Assembly: GCA_900555635.1 (NCBI GenBank)
Contig: USLU01000029.1
Coordinates: 1 to 60,486 of the forward strand
Source of the DNA: an uncultured Bacteroides sp.
GTDB taxonomy: Bacteria; Bacteroidota; Bacteroidia; Bacteroidales; Bacteroidaceae
Length of the DNA: 60,486 nucleotides
Direction of reading: 5' to 3'
Under the pieces are notes generated by a model. The model had not been told where the DNA came from. It did not search any database and saw nothing but the letters and a program-made list of their open reading frames with translations. A program made the position numbers and the translations under genes. Positions 32,254 through 42,600 of this stretch are shown here, one piece after another. Numbering within the stretch: the first letter of the stretch is position 1; every line of letters starts with the position of its first letter.

Positions 32254-34554
32254 TCATTTAACAATGAAAGTTTCTTTCAGCAAATCTTTATCGTCCGAAG
32301 AAGCACCTACCATGACGATGAATTCACCGGGCTCCACTATTTTCTTCATCTTGATATCATAGAAAGCCAACTTGTCAGGAGTGATTTTGAAGTTTACAAC
32401 CTTGCTTTCTCCTGCTTTTAAAGCTACGCGCGCAAAGTCTTTCAACTCTTTTACCGGCCGGGTAACGCAACTGAATTTATCACGGATATAAAGCTGTACA
32501 ATCTCCACACCGTCACGTTCGCCTGTATTCGTCACCTTTACACTGACGTCAACCGTTCCATCTTTATTAATCTCTTTCAGAGCTAGTTTCAGGTCGTCGT
32601 ATTTATAAGTCGTATAAGACAGACCATATCCGAAGGGATAAAGCGGTGTGCTGGGCTTGCCCGCTACATACGGATGGAAGTATTGCGAAGGTTTGTGGTT
32701 ATAAATCATCTGAAGCTGACCTACACTATGAGGAATCGTGATGGCAAGTTTGGCCGACGGATTTACTTTACCATATAGAATCTCGGCTACTGCCTGGCCA
32801 CCCTGCATACCCGGAGCCCATGCTTCTACAATTGCCGGCAGGTTCTCGGCAGCCCAACGTACACTTAAAGGACGACCATTGACAAGTACCAGAATAGTCG
32901 GTTTACCACTGGCTGCCACTTTCTCAATCAATTCTTGTTGCAAACCTACGAGGTCGAGGTCGCTACGGTCAGTGTCCTCGCCGTCGGTGCGGTCTTCCCA
33001 ACGGAAGCGCATCATATATTCACCGGCTACTACAATGTTCAAATCGGCGTTCTTGGCACGGGCGGCAGCTTCGGCCACCTGCTTGGGGTCCATATTGCGG
33101 GGGTCCCAACCTTGGTCTACAAAATCAAACTGAGTATCGGGGGCTATCATCTTCAAACCTTCGAGGATAGTAGTCACGTTCTCTTCTTTTTCAGGAGCGC
33201 TCCAATCACCAAGGATATTCTGGTCGTCCGCATTGATACCGGTCACCATCACCTTTTTATATTTAGAAGCATCCAAGGGCAGTACACCTGTATTCTTGAG
33301 TAGGACAATACCATTGCGTGCAGCTTCGAGGGCGGTTGCACGGTGCTCGTCACAAAGACGTATCTTCATGGTTTCAGCTTCATCGGCGTATGGTTTCTCA
33401 AATAAACCGAGACGGAACTTGATGTCCAGAATGCGGCGTACGGACTCATCAATACGTGACTCAGGAATGCGGCCTTCTTTCACCAACTCCACTACCATTT
33501 CATTCCAGTGGATACCGTGCATGTGCATATCCATACCGGACATAATGGATTGATAATAAGCTTCCTTCAAATTCTCTGCCGTAGCATGCAGGTCGTGGAT
33601 ATGTTCAATATCCATCCAGTCGCTCACTACGAAACCGGGGAAGTTCCATTCTCCACGAAGAATGTCCGTCATCAGCCATTCATTGCTATGGCAGGGCACG
33701 CCATTCAGCTCGTTGTGTGCGGTCATCAAGGACATGGCACCTGCTTTCACACCAGCTTCAAAAGGTGGGAAGAAGACTTCACGCAACGTACGTTCCGATA
33801 GATCGGTCGGAGAACCATTTGTACCGTTGATTGGTTCGCTACCACCTACAAAGTGCTTGATACATGCCAGAACATCTTCGCTACTATTCAGGTTGCCCTG
33901 ATAACCTTTCACGGATTGCACACCTAGCAATGTCACCAGATAGGGATCTTCACCATATGTCTCGCCTACACGTCCCCAACGGGCATCGCGGGCAACTTCC
34001 ACATTCGGATTAAACGTCCAGTGCATGTTCATGGCACGCATTTCCTTGGCTGTTTCGCGTGCTATTTTATAAGCCATCAAGGTATCAAAAGAACAAGCCA
34101 GATTGATATTGGTAGGATATACCGTATTGTCCGGTGCATTGGCATTACCATGAATGGCATCAATACCGAAGATAATAGGAATTTGCAGACGGCTCTTCAT
34201 GGCGAGCGCTTGCAGTTCGTTGGCTTCTTTAAGAGTGAGCACGTGCAGGAAAGAACCGATCAAACCTTGTTCGGTCCATGTTGCCACATCTTTCTCGGTG
34301 ACTCCGGGATAGAAAGCATTTGCCGTATTATTTTTCAGTTGGTCGGCAGTCATCACGGCACTGTTTGCCTTGATATGTTCCAGACCGACAAATTGATTCA
34401 TCTGACCGACTTTTTCTTCCAGTGTCATTCTTCCAAGCAGGTCTTCTACTCTACTTTCTACCGAAGCTGTAGGATCTTTATACACTTCTTTCTGGCTTCC
34501 GCCACAAGACGTCAAGCAGGTTGCTATTGCCATAACGATTAGTTTGTTTTTCAT
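32254..34554 (-). CDS. GH3 beta-glycosidase lipoprotein (BglX-like)
   Basis: This 766-residue enzyme has lipobox CLTSC-G at C17, a GH3 N-terminal barrel, a GH3 C-terminal domain and a fibronectin-III-like end (LYPFGYGLSYTTY onward). The nucleophile is D312 in VVSDWMD; KHFVGGSEP and RDARWGRVGETYGEDPYL are characteristic. GH3 enzymes of this type remove beta-linked glucose, xylose or mannose from oligosaccharide ends in the periplasm. Here it would remove glucose from glucomannan fragments, which is inferred. It is divergent from the aldo/keto reductase gene with a shared 296-bp control region. Confidence 0.9.
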   Translation of the reverse strand: MKNKLIVMAIATCLTSCGGSQKEVYKDPTASVESRVEDLLGRMTLEEKVGQMNQFVGLEHIKANSAVMTADQLKNNTANAFYPGVTEKDVATWTEQGLIGSFLHVLTLKEANELQALAMKSRLQIPIIFGIDAIHGNANAPDNTVYPTNINLACSFDTLMAYKIARETAKEMRAMNMHWTFNPNVEVARDARWGRVGETYGEDPYLVTLLGVQSVKGYQGNLNSSEDVLACIKHFVGGSEPINGTNGSPTDLSERTLREVFFPPFEAGVKAGAMSLMTAHNELNGVPCHSNEWLMTDILRGEWNFPGFVVSDWMDIEHIHDLHATAENLKEAYYQSIMSGMDMHMHGIHWNEMVVELVKEGRIPESRIDESVRRILDIKFRLGLFEKPYADEAETMKIRLCDEHRATALEAARNGIVLLKNTGVLPLDASKYKKVMVTGINADDQNILGDWSAPEKEENVTTILEGLKMIAPDTQFDFVDQGWDPRNMDPKQVAEAAARAKNADLNIVVAGEYMMRFRWEDRTDGEDTDRSDLDLVGLQQELIEKVAASGKPTILVLVNGRPLSVRWAAENLPAIVEAWAPGMQGGQAVAEILYGKVNPSAKLAITIPHSVGQLQMIYNHKPSQYFHPYVAGKPSTPLYPFGYGLSYTTYKYDDLKLALKEINKDGTVDVSVKVTNTGERDGVEIVQLYIRDKFSCVTRPVKELKDFARVALKAGESKVVNFKITPDKLAFYDIKMKKIVEPGEFIVMVGASSDDKDLLKETFIVK

Positions 34555-34639
34555 TGAATTATTACATATTTAAGATACAATCTTCTGAGAATTCTTCGTT
34601 CTTCATTCTTCACCCTTCATTTAAGAAGTTTCTCTTTTG

Positions 34640-34647
34640 CAAAGATA
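34640..34647 (-). promoter_or_regulatory. -7 box of the GH3 gene
   Basis: The minus strand reads TATCTTTG, an exact TAnnTTTG match, with a leader of about 80 nt to the GH3 ATG. The inverted half-sites upstream could bind its regulator. Confidence 0.5.
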
Positions 34648-34678
34648 GTGGCTTCGGCCTATATCCGGTAGTACTATC

Positions 34679-34744
34679 TTATCCAATTATGGCATCATTT
34701 GTTTCCAGCTATGGCATTGGTTGTTATCAATCCGATTTGGATAA
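34679..34744. promoter_or_regulatory. Operator-like inverted half-sites between divergent promoters
   Basis: TTATCCAA (34679-34686) and TTGGATAA (34737-34744) are perfect inverted half-sites about 50 bp apart, just upstream of each divergent -7 box. ATCTTATCC/GGATAACAT extend the similarity outwards. TATGGCAT occurs twice in the same orientation between them. The symmetric placement suggests one regulator controlling both genes. Confidence 0.45.
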
Positions 34745-34776
34745 CATAATAGTAGGTCACTTCTAAAGAATTTACG

Positions 34777-34784
34777 TACTTTTG
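34777..34784 (+). promoter_or_regulatory. -7 box of the aldo/keto reductase-GH97 operon
   Basis: TACTTTTG matches TAnnTTTG on the plus strand, with a predicted start near 34790 and a leader of about 60 nt to the ATG at 34851. It lies on top of an earlier in-frame ATG at 34782, which therefore cannot be the true start. Confidence 0.5.
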
Positions 34785-34850
34785 TATCGCTGCTCTATGC
34801 AATGCAGAGCTGCGGCGCTCTACCTTGTTTTCACATTAAATATAATAAGT

Positions 34851-35840
34851 ATGATAAATCCTATTTATTCTCCCGCCCCCAATCGGTATGATAGTGGCAT
34901 GAAGTATCGCCGTTGCGGGAAAAGCGGTATTTTGTTACCCGAAGTGTCACTAGGCTTATGGCATAACTTCGGTGATGTAAACACCTTCGCCAATTCTCAG
35001 GCGATGGCGCACTATGCGTTCGATAGAGGCATCACGCATTTTGATCTTGCCAATAATTACGGTCCTTCGTACGGTTCGGCCGAAGAAACTTTCGGTGAGA
35101 TTATGAAGAAATCCTTCATGCCATATCGGGACGAGTTATTCATCTCCACCAAAGCCGGACACGACATGTGGCCGGGACCTTACGGCGAATGGGGTTCCCG
35201 CAAGTACCTGATGGCAAGCCTCGACCAAAGTCTGAAACGGATGAACCTGGATTATGTGGATATCTTCTACTCCCATCGCTATGATCCTGACACCCCGCTT
35301 GAAGAGACGCTTCAAACCCTGGTGGACATTGTACGCCAAGGAAAAGCACTCTATGTAGGTATCTCCAAATATCCGAAAGAGGCCGCTGAATTTGCTTATA
35401 AATATCTGGAAGAAAGAGATGTGCATTGTCTTCTTTACCAAGGCAGGTACAATATCTTCAACCGCGAACCGGAAGGAGAAGGTATCTTGCAGCAAGCAAA
35501 AGAAAACGGAACCGGATTTATCGCTTTCTCTCCCCTTGCTCAAGGTCTGTTGACTAATCGTTATCTGAATGGCATCCCCGAAGATTCTCGTATGGCAAAA
35601 GGAGTATTTTTAAAGAAAGAAGCACTGACCGAAGATGTGCTGGAGCGAATCAAAGCCCTCAACGAGATAGCCATTCAACGCGGACAAACCCTTGCTGAAA
35701 TGGCACTGGCCTGGTTATTGAAAGATGATTTGGTAACGTCAGTCATTATCGGAGCAAGCTCTGTGGGCCAATTGGAAGATAACCTGAAAGCAATTAAGAA
35801 TACAACCTTCTCTGCCGAAGAAATAGAAAAGATTAAATAA
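34851..35840 (+). CDS. Aldo/keto reductase (YghZ-like)
   Basis: From the ATG at 34851 the protein has 329 residues and the aldo/keto reductase barrel. MKYRRCGKSGILLPEVSLG, FDLANNYG (catalytic Tyr), FISTKAGHDMWPGPYG (Lys), YSHRYDPDTPLEET (His) and the NADPH-binding IIGASSVGQLEDN are visible. It most resembles the L-glyceraldehyde-3-phosphate reductase (YghZ) group. The substrate here is unknown; a role in sugar metabolism is plausible because the GH97 gene follows after 7 bp. An earlier ATG at 34782 lies inside the -7 box, so I use 34851. Confidence 0.85.
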   Translation: MINPIYSPAPNRYDSGMKYRRCGKSGILLPEVSLGLWHNFGDVNTFANSQAMAHYAFDRGITHFDLANNYGPSYGSAEETFGEIMKKSFMPYRDELFISTKAGHDMWPGPYGEWGSRKYLMASLDQSLKRMNLDYVDIFYSHRYDPDTPLEETLQTLVDIVRQGKALYVGISKYPKEAAEFAYKYLEERDVHCLLYQGRYNIFNREPEGEGILQQAKENGTGFIAFSPLAQGLLTNRYLNGIPEDSRMAKGVFLKKEALTEDVLERIKALNEIAIQRGQTLAEMALAWLLKDDLVTSVIIGASSVGQLEDNLKAIKNTTFSAEEIEKIK

Positions 35841-35847
35841 ATTAAGG

Positions 35848-37944
35848 ATGAAAAGCATTATTATACAAACGTTTTGTTTATTGTTTATGTGTTTGGGAAC
35901 TGCCCATGCACAACAGTATCAACTAGCCTCTCCGGACGGCAAATTAATTATCACTGTAGATGCAGGAGAAACGCTTAGTTGGCAGATAAAACAAGGTGGC
36001 ACAACTATTCTGCAACCCTCTGACATAGCCATGTACGGAGTAGATGTGAAAAACACGAAGAAAGAGATAACTTTCGGTGAAAAAGTAAAGGTAATCAAGG
36101 CTGAGCGTAAGTCGGTTGATTCTTCCTTCCCCACGCCTGTTTATAAAAAAGCAAGTGTAAAAGATGTCTATAATCAACTGACGCTGAAATGTCGTGGTGG
36201 TTATAACGTGGAATTCCGTGCTTACGATGACGGCGCCGCTTACCGCTTTATTTCCGAACAAAGCAAACCATTCATCGTAAAAAGCGAAAAGGCAGATTTC
36301 AACTTTGATAACGATTACCGCACATTAGTTCCTTATATAAACGACAATCGTAACCGTGAGCGTTATTGCTATTCTTTTGAGTCATTCTATGACGATGCCC
36401 CTTTGTCAAAAATGTATTCGGACTCGCTCGCTATTACTCCGTTAATGATAGATTTAGGGAAAGGTAAGAAAGCAGTCATTATGGAAGCCGGTGTAGAAGA
36501 TTATCCAGGGATGTTCCTTACCATCAATCCGCAAACCCGGCAGGGATTGCAAGCAGCCTTCGCTCCCTATCCGCTGGAAGAAGTCATTGGCGGTCACAAC
36601 CGGCTGAATCTGGTTCCAACCAAACGCGCCGACTATATAGCCCGGATACCGAACCAACTCAGCGGTGATTTAGGTAAAACCAAGCTTCTTTCAAACGGGG
36701 ATCTTCAAACGACTTCAGAAGTGAATAGCGCCCGCCGTTCTTTCCCCTGGCGCATTGTACTCGTTACCACCAACGACACACAACTTGCCGACAATGACAT
36801 GGCACAGCGTCTTGCCCCCGCTTGCCGCATCAAAGACATTTCCTGGATCAAGCCGGGCAAGGTAGCCTGGGACTGGTGGAACACCTGTAACCTAACAGGA
36901 GTAGACTTCAAGGCAGGTATGAATACACCGACTTATAAGGCTTTTATTGATTTTGCCGCAGCAAACGGTTTGGAATATATCATTATAGACGAAGGTTGGA
37001 GTGGAAAAGAATCAATGCTGGAAGAACTGAATCCGGACATCAATCTGGAAGAAGTTATTGCTTATGGCAAGCAAAAAGGGATTGGAGTTATCCTTTGGGC
37101 AAGCTGGCGCAACTCGGCAAAAGAGACCGAAGCTGTTTTCAAACATTATGCAACTATGGGTATCAAAGGTTTCAAGATAGATTTCTTTGACCGCGACGAC
37201 CAACCTCTGATCAATTCCGTTGAGCAGATTGCCGCTTGTGCCGCCAAATATAAATTGTTACTCGATCTGCATGGTCTGAAACCCAATGGCATCCAACGTG
37301 CTTATCCTAACATCCTGAACTTCGAAGGCGTGAAAGGATTGGAAAACTCCAAATGGGAACCTATCATAAATGGTATCCCCGCCCACGATTTTCCACGCTA
37401 CGATGTCACCGCTCCCTATCTGCGTATGCTTGCCGGACCGATGGACTATACCCCAGGAGCTATGATGAACGCAACCCGCGAAACGTTCCGCAGTAACAAC
37501 GATCATCCCATGAGCCAAGGTACGCGTGTACATCAGATGGCTATGTACACCATCTTCGAAGCTCCTTTGCAAATGCTTGCAGATAGCCCCAGCAAATACA
37601 TGAAAGAGCAGGAATGCACTGATTTCATTGCTAAAGTACCCACTACTTTCGATGAAACCATAGCCTTGAATGGTGAAATCGGTGAATACATTACCCTGGC
37701 ACGCCGCAAGGGTGACACGTGGTACATCGCCTCCATGACCAACTGGACTCCACGCAATTGCACCATCGACCTTTCCTTCCTAGGAGAAGGCAATTATACT
37801 GCCGAAATATTCTCCGATGGTATCAATGCCGACCGGGAAGCTACGGATTACAAGAAAGAAATGCAAACGGTTACTGCAAGCCACAAATTAAACGTGCAAA
37901 TGTCACCGGGTGGCGGCTGGACTGCCCGAATAAAGAAAATGTGA
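35848..37944 (+). CDS. GH97 alpha-glycosidase, secreted
   Basis: This 698-residue GH97 enzyme has a signal peptide ending AHAQ at about 21, an N-terminal beta-sandwich, a (beta/alpha)8 barrel at about 300-570 and a C-terminal sheet. WDWWNTCNL, IIDEGWSG, GFKIDFFDRDDQ and LNFEGVKGLEN are family landmarks. GH97 contains inverting alpha-glucosidases (SusB) and retaining alpha-galactosidases. The aspartate in KIDFFDRDD sits where the retaining members have their nucleophile, which would favour alpha-galactosidase and removal of galactose from galactomannan. This split is uncertain from sequence reading alone. It forms an operon with the aldo/keto reductase gene. Confidence 0.88.
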   Translation: MKSIIIQTFCLLFMCLGTAHAQQYQLASPDGKLIITVDAGETLSWQIKQGGTTILQPSDIAMYGVDVKNTKKEITFGEKVKVIKAERKSVDSSFPTPVYKKASVKDVYNQLTLKCRGGYNVEFRAYDDGAAYRFISEQSKPFIVKSEKADFNFDNDYRTLVPYINDNRNRERYCYSFESFYDDAPLSKMYSDSLAITPLMIDLGKGKKAVIMEAGVEDYPGMFLTINPQTRQGLQAAFAPYPLEEVIGGHNRLNLVPTKRADYIARIPNQLSGDLGKTKLLSNGDLQTTSEVNSARRSFPWRIVLVTTNDTQLADNDMAQRLAPACRIKDISWIKPGKVAWDWWNTCNLTGVDFKAGMNTPTYKAFIDFAAANGLEYIIIDEGWSGKESMLEELNPDINLEEVIAYGKQKGIGVILWASWRNSAKETEAVFKHYATMGIKGFKIDFFDRDDQPLINSVEQIAACAAKYKLLLDLHGLKPNGIQRAYPNILNFEGVKGLENSKWEPIINGIPAHDFPRYDVTAPYLRMLAGPMDYTPGAMMNATRETFRSNNDHPMSQGTRVHQMAMYTIFEAPLQMLADSPSKYMKEQECTDFIAKVPTTFDETIALNGEIGEYITLARRKGDTWYIASMTNWTPRNCTIDLSFLGEGNYTAEIFSDGINADREATDYKKEMQTVTASHKLNVQMSPGGGWTARIKKM

Positions 37945-37968
37945 TAAAGCCTTAATGAGGATAATATG

Positions 37969-38011
37969 ATAGGGTAATAGTTACGTCAAAAGTACTATTG
38001 CCCTATTTCTT
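37969..38011 (+). terminator. Terminator after the GH97 gene
   Basis: Arms ATAGGGTAATAGT (37969-37981) and ACTATTGCCCTAT (37994-38006), with one G-T pair, are followed by TTCTTTATT. It ends the reductase-GH97 operon. Confidence 0.7.
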
Positions 38012-38148
38012 TATTACATTAGGGCTACCCTCTTTTTCACTTTTAACATATACCCTCGTGAACCTTTTATATCTTAACTTGTTTTTTCTCAAAAGCCTAA
38101 GGTACCATAGGGCAGGAATTATATTTTAACCTAAACAATTATAGAAGT

Positions 38149-38781
38149 ATGAAGAAATTTATTCCCCTATTATTAGCGGTCTTCGCCTTCGCAGCTTGCG
38201 AAAAAGACCCTGACATGGATAAGCTGGACAATAACTATCTGGTTTATACCAATTATGACAAGAAGGCGGATTTCAAAGCTTTCGAGACTTACTACTTGCC
38301 GGATAGCATTCTCGTTATTGGCGACAGCAAAGATGCCGAATATTGGAAAGACGAAAGCGCTCAGGAAATTCTTAAAGCCTATGTGACTAATATGAATAGC
38401 CGTGGTTACATGCGTGTAGAAAAACGCGAAGATGCCAACCTCGGTCTACAAGTAAGTTACGTTAAAAGTACTTATTTTTTCACCGACTACGGTCGTCCTG
38501 AATGGTGGTGGAATTATCCGGGTTACTGGGATGCTCCTTACTGGGGTAACTGGGGTGGATGGTACTATCCATACGCTGTGAACTACTCTTATAGCACAGG
38601 CTCATTCATTACCGAATTGCTGAATCTGGAAGCTCCACAAGGTCAAAGTCAAAAACTACCTGTTCTGTGGACCAGCTACATGAGTGGATTATTGAGTGGT
38701 TCGACTGCTGTTAACACCAAACTTGCCGTACAAGGTGTGAACCAAGCTTTCACCCAATCAACTTATCTGACTAGCAAGTAA
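38149..38781 (+). CDS. DUF4136-type lipoprotein
   Basis: This 210-residue lipoprotein has lipobox FAFAAC-E at C17 followed by EKDPDMD, an acidic stretch that may direct it to the cell surface. The middle (DFKAFETYYLPDSI, LKAYVTNMNSRGYMRVEKR, DANLGLQVSY) fits the DUF4136 domain, followed by a Trp/Tyr-rich segment around 120-150 (WWWNYPGYWDAPYWGNWGGW). Function unknown. It precedes an outer-membrane barrel gene by 82 bp on the same strand, and the two are probably co-transcribed. Confidence 0.75.
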   Translation: MKKFIPLLLAVFAFAACEKDPDMDKLDNNYLVYTNYDKKADFKAFETYYLPDSILVIGDSKDAEYWKDESAQEILKAYVTNMNSRGYMRVEKREDANLGLQVSYVKSTYFFTDYGRPEWWWNYPGYWDAPYWGNWGGWYYPYAVNYSYSTGSFITELLNLEAPQGQSQKLPVLWTSYMSGLLSGSTAVNTKLAVQGVNQAFTQSTYLTSK

Positions 38782-38863
38782 AAGTGGTAATATAGTATTA
38801 GTTAAAGGCAATTTCTCTTCCGGACAGAGAAACTGTCACTAAACCTAAAAACAAGAACAAAGT

Positions 38864-39493
38864 ATGAAAACAATAAAATATCTTTCACTGAGAGTAGTAG
38901 CGGCTGTCGCTCTAGCTCTCGTCTTTGCCCTACCGGCAAAGGCACAGATGACCGATAACGGTTATGCCAATATCGACTGGCAATACAATTTCCCCCTGAG
39001 CAATAACTTCGCCGACAAATCCAGCGGTTGGGGTATGAACTTCGAAGGTGGATATTTCCTATCAGATAACTTTGCATTGGGTGCTTTCTTGGCATACCAT
39101 AGCAACCATGAATATTTCGGACGCCAGACTTTCCCCGTAGGTGAAGGTGGCAGTTTGAATACCGACCAGCAGCACACTGTATTCCAGTTGCCTTTCGGTT
39201 TGGCTTCACGCTATGTATGGAACCGTGGCGGTTCATTCCAACCCTATTTCGGTGTTAAAGTCGGTGCGCAATATGCACAGTTGAAGTCGACTTTCAACGT
39301 ATTCGAAGCACATGATAATACTTGGGGCTTCTATGTATCTCCCGAACTAGGTTTCAATGTGTATCCTTGGGCTTACGGACCGGGCTTGCATTTTGCGGCA
39401 TACTATAGCTACGGTACCAATAAAGGCAGTGTCTTCACATACAGTGCCGATGGTTTGAGCAACTTCGGCCTTCGTGTGGGTATTGCATTCTAA
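38864..39493 (+). CDS. Small outer-membrane beta-barrel protein
   Basis: This 209-residue exported protein has a signal peptide ending PAKAQ at about 27. The mature sequence is made of alternating polar/aromatic strands (GWGMNFEGGYFLSDNFALGA, YFGVKVGAQYAQL, FYVSPELGFNVYPWAYG) and ends in LRVGIAF, with the terminal Phe typical of barrel insertion. It resembles OmpX/OmpW-sized eight-stranded barrels of the OMP_b-brl type. Function is not indicated. It follows the DUF4136 lipoprotein gene and is closed by a strong terminator. Confidence 0.75.
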   Translation: MKTIKYLSLRVVAAVALALVFALPAKAQMTDNGYANIDWQYNFPLSNNFADKSSGWGMNFEGGYFLSDNFALGAFLAYHSNHEYFGRQTFPVGEGGSLNTDQQHTVFQLPFGLASRYVWNRGGSFQPYFGVKVGAQYAQLKSTFNVFEAHDNTWGFYVSPELGFNVYPWAYGPGLHFAAYYSYGTNKGSVFTYSADGLSNFGLRVGIAF

Positions 39494-39548
39494 AAGACTA
39501 TCCTAAAGCTTAATAGATAGAATTTAATTGTTTCAAAGCATGAAAAAA

Positions 39549-39582
39549 GGGAGCTTCTCTGCGTGAGCAGAGGGCTCTTTTT
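39549..39582 (+). terminator. Terminator after the outer-membrane barrel gene
   Basis: GAGC-tt-CTCTGC and GCAGAG-gg-GCTC form a stem with a GTGA tetraloop, followed by TTTTT. It is a classic rho-independent terminator on the plus strand. Confidence 0.85.
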
Positions 39583-39681
39583 AGTTATGAGTTATTAGTT
39601 ATAAGTTATTTGTTTGTGATAAGTTTATCATGGCGCCGCAGGGAGCATCAGCAAATAACTTATAACTAATAACTTATAACT
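39583..39681. repeat. 30-bp inverted repeat between convergent genes
   Basis: Arms at 39583-39612 and 39652-39681 are complementary at 29 of 30 positions and are built from ATAAGTTATTAGTT-like units, with a 39-bp spacer containing GGCGCC. The right arm encodes the last codons and stop of the minus-strand GH3 fusion gene. A related GTTATAACTTATAACT tract occurs near 55248-55264. Confidence 0.8.
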
Positions 39682-42600
39682 GCTTTATACATCGTCTCCT
39701 GAATCTTCGGACGAATATCCAAGCGCTGTAATTTGTTATTCCACACATTCGGATAAATGCGGTTACTCAAGAAGACATAAACCAATCCATTCTCGGGGTC
39801 TACCCATGCACAAGTGCCGGTGAAACCTGTATGCCCATACACAGAGGCAGGAGCAGAGGCGGAACAAGGACTATTCTGCGGATTGCGGGAATCCGGTTTA
39901 TCAAATCCCAAGCCACGACGGCTGATTTTAGAAACAGTGGTAGTAAACAGTCTGCATGTTTCCTTGCTCAAATAACGTTTTCCATCCAGTTCGCCACCAT
40001 TCAATAGCATCTGATAGATGCGCGCCACCTCCCCAGCAGTTGAGAATAAACCGGCATTACCGGAAACACCTCCTTGGAAAGCAGCCGATTCATCGTGAAC
40101 AAAGCCCTGTAGAACGGTCTTACGTAAGAAAGGATCAGTAGAAGACGGTACAATTTCGTCTTTTTTCAGGAAACGTAACGGCAGATATCCTGTACGTTCC
40201 AATCCCATTGGGGTATAATACTCTTTAGCAAGGAATTCATCCATCGGCATTCCGCTTAGTGCTTCGACCAATTGTTGCAGCACAATAAAACCTACACAGC
40301 TATACCGGTAACGTTTATCTTTCAGCGGTGCATCCGCAATCTGTTGTAGATATTCTTTTTTGAAGGCTTTGTTCAGCCATAAGCTGTCTGTTACCTGCAA
40401 TGTATGTTCGGCCGTTCGGTTTTTAGACGTCAATCCTTTACGGAAGTGGAAATTCGGGTTAGCCCATGTTTGGGCGCCAATGCGTGCCGGATGAGTCTTA
40501 TCGAACTTTCCTTTAAATAAAGGTCCCGTATAGCTCTTCTTATCAATAGCGTCCTGATAAAACAAGATAGTAGAAGGTAATCCGGACTCATGCATCAGTA
40601 ATTCGCGCACTGTAATATTCTTCTTATCCGTGTTTTGCAGGAAAGGTAAATAATCCGATACACGGTCGGTAAGGTTGAGACGTCCTTTATCATATAGTTT
40701 CATTACAGCCAGTAAGGTTGCGGTTGTTTTAGTCAATGAAGCCAAGTCATATACAGATTGAGTAGTTACAGGGCCAAATGATTTGTTATACATCTCCCTA
40801 CCATCCTTCAACACAACAACCTGACAACTGGGATAGGCACCTTCACGAATACCATTCTCAGCTATCGAATCTATTTTAGCCAATATACGGGAGTTCATTC
40901 CATGTTCTTCCGGAACAAAATGAGGCAGGGTCTGTGTACCTAAAGTCATTCCGGTACCAGCAGCAAACAAGCCGCCGATGCTGGCCGAAAGGCGTCCGTC
41001 TGCTTCAGCTTTACCATATAACATATCAGCAACCTGTTTCTGTACATCATCATCAGAAGAATGTGCCAGGATCATAGCTTCGGCAGCAGAAATGCCTCTA
41101 TGTATTTGCAAAGCATATTTTCCGGCAACGAAGCACAAATATACCACCGGTACCTCCGGAGCAAACTTTGCAAAAAAGGACTGGTAAGCAGCCAGACGTT
41201 GTTCAGTGACACATACCAAGATACGTTTGTAATGCGCCAAAGAATCCCGCAACTGTTGCCCTTGTGATTCGGATAGATTTGCGCCCAACTGAAACTCTAC
41301 AGGGTGAGTATATTGAGACAATTCTTTCAAGAAAGGTTGAATTTCTTTCGAGTCGCCCACATTCAATACTGCCACCTCTTTAATAGCGGGATCTAAGGGG
41401 AGCACTTTAGATTCATTACCCAATACAGTAATAGCAGCCAATTTCAGGCGACGTATCAAATTACGGGTTTCAGGCGTATTGATACGAGTGCCCAAACCGG
41501 ATAAACGTATAGTAGGCTTCTTTACCAAATCAAGTGCATACTTATAAGTCAATACCTTCCGGCATTTCTCATTGATATCTTCCTCGCTTAACTCACCAAG
41601 CTTCACGGCATCCATGACTGCTTCGACTTCTTCCTTGATTCGACGGGGAACAAGCAATAAATCATTACCGGCTTTTAATGCCCGCAGACAAACCGAAGAG
41701 TTAGTTGCTACTCCCTTCATGGCAAGGGCATCGGTAAAAATAAGTCCTTTAAACTTTAACTCACGTTCCAACAGGTCATAAACTACATTGCGGGAAAGAG
41801 AAGAAGGTAATCCACCTCGCTCTTCGAAAACCGGAACTTCGAGATGCCCCACCATAATACCTCCCAATCCTGCATGAATTGCTTTTCTGAAAGGATATAG
41901 TTCAATGCTATCCAAACGTTCGCGAGTAAAAGGCAGAGTAGGCAATGCTTTATGCGAATCCACATCGGTATCACCATGTCCGGGGAAGTGCTTGCTGACG
42001 GAAAGCACGCCTCCATCTTCCAGTCCCTTGGCATAAGCAACCACCTTATTCGCCACATTCACAGGGCTCTCACCAAACGAACGGGTATTGATAACAGGAT
42101 TTTTAGGGTTGATATTCACATCGGCAACCGGTGCAAAGTTTACCTGTACTCCCAGCTCACGGCATTGTCGTGCCACTTCCCGTCCATATTCATAAATCAG
42201 ACTATCATCCTGAATACAGCCAAGTACCATGTTACGAGGAAAGACCGGCGTCCCACGCAACCGCATAGACAACCCCCACTCTCCATCAAAAGTTATCATC
42301 AAAGGTACTTCTGCCATTCGTTGGGCATCATTTGTCAATGTAGCCTGATTCTGCATCAAGCCACCGGAAAAGAGAAGCCCTCCTACTTTATAGTCTTGCA
42401 CGACCTTACGAAGTAACTCCTTATTAGCTTTAGTAATTTGAGGAGCAATAGTATAAATGAAAAGTTGTCCGATACGTTCTTTCATAGACAACCGCTGCAT
42501 AACAGAATCCACCCATTGCCGACACCGTATGTCATCTTGCAATCCGCTCACCAACGACGGCTCCACTGCCGGAACAGGAGCAGGCGGAACAAGAGCACGC

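Noticed and set aside
34782..34850. Earlier start of the aldo/keto reductase at 34782
   Set aside because: The ATG is inside the TACTTTTG promoter box and the added residues do not match the family.
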